A stretch of 5,135 nt of DNA from UBA1140 sp964573285 (GTDB lineage: Bacteria > Campylobacterota > Campylobacteria > Campylobacterales > Sulfurovaceae). Positions within the stretch are counted from its first letter, which is position 1. The number at the start of each line of letters is the position of its first letter. This document shows positions 5,128 through 5,135 of this stretch, piece after piece. A program made the translations under genes and the position numbers. The stretch spans positions 1-5,135 of the forward strand of contig CAZNJD010000016.1 of NCBI GenBank assembly GCA_964573285.1. Direction: 5' to 3'. A model generated the notes under the pieces. That model worked only from the letters and a program-made list of their open reading frames with translations. It did no database searches and was not told the DNA's origin.

Positions 5128-5135
5128 ATAGTTTT

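Larger units (their letters stand above)
4925..5135. other. Non-coding stretch upstream of recG, repeat-rich
   Basis: These 211 bases up to the window edge show no convincing coding frame on either strand and no tRNA-like or other recognised RNA structure. They carry three perfect inverted repeats (listed separately) and a smaller one, TTCAG 5072-5076 with CTGAA 5086-5090. The word CCTAAAAAT occurs twice (from about 5001 and 5054). The base composition is somewhat less AT-biased around 4960-5000 than in the gap before hpf. It could be a promoter and operator region for a divergent gene beyond the window, or the margin of a mobile element. Confidence 0.5.

Noticed and set aside
1..5135. CRISPR array, tRNA, rRNA or defence system
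   Set aside because: No regularly spaced repeats, cloverleaf-like structure, or recognisable defence gene was seen on either strand.

Overview
The window looks like chromosomal DNA of a Campylobacterota (Epsilonproteobacteria) member, most likely a Sulfurimonas/Sulfurovum/Arcobacter-like organism. The grounds are the AT-rich sequence with AT-rich codon use, prepilin leaders of the 'KKAF/KKG + (x)MIELIF.IVIIGI' style common in that phylum, a shortened RecG of about 600 residues with a C-terminal 'RFRKSGDILDGTIQSG' motif, and promoters dominated by a perfect TATAAT with poor -35 boxes. The genus assignment is an inference from sequence style, not a database match.

Layout. Bases 1-2389 (+) hold the downstream end of an operon: a 64-residue exported or membrane-anchored protein of unknown function (11-205), then three tightly packed type IV pilin-like (pseudopilin) genes (211-960, 957-1913, 1910-2389). 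The three pilin genes are joined by ATGA stop/start overlaps. Their order and features resemble the minor pseudopilin sets GspI-GspJ-GspK or PilV-PilW-PilX, with the last one lacking Glu5. Bases 2390-2504 are a promoter-bearing gap with a perfect TATAAT, an 11-bp-spaced direct repeat and a 17-nt palindrome. Bases 2505-3035 (+) encode a long-form ribosome hibernation factor (HPF). A 51-bp convergent gap with two hairpins follows. Bases 3087-4877 (-) encode RecG, the branch-migrating DNA helicase, whose own promoter and ribosome binding site are readable at 4885-4924. Bases 4925-5135 hold no convincing gene but contain several inverted repeats; they may be a regulatory region or the edge of a mobile element.

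How it fits together. The three pilin-like proteins would be processed by a prepilin peptidase and assembled as the tip or initiation complex of a type IV pilus, competence pilus or type II secretion pseudopilus; the motor, platform and major pilin genes are not in this window. HPF and RecG are independent housekeeping genes in convergent orientation. I see no defence system, CRISPR array, RNA gene or intact insertion sequence. The most interesting material is the minor-pilin cassette (a DxDGDGxxD calcium-type loop, equally spaced cysteine pairs, the small exported partner) and the symmetric elements in front of hpf and recG.
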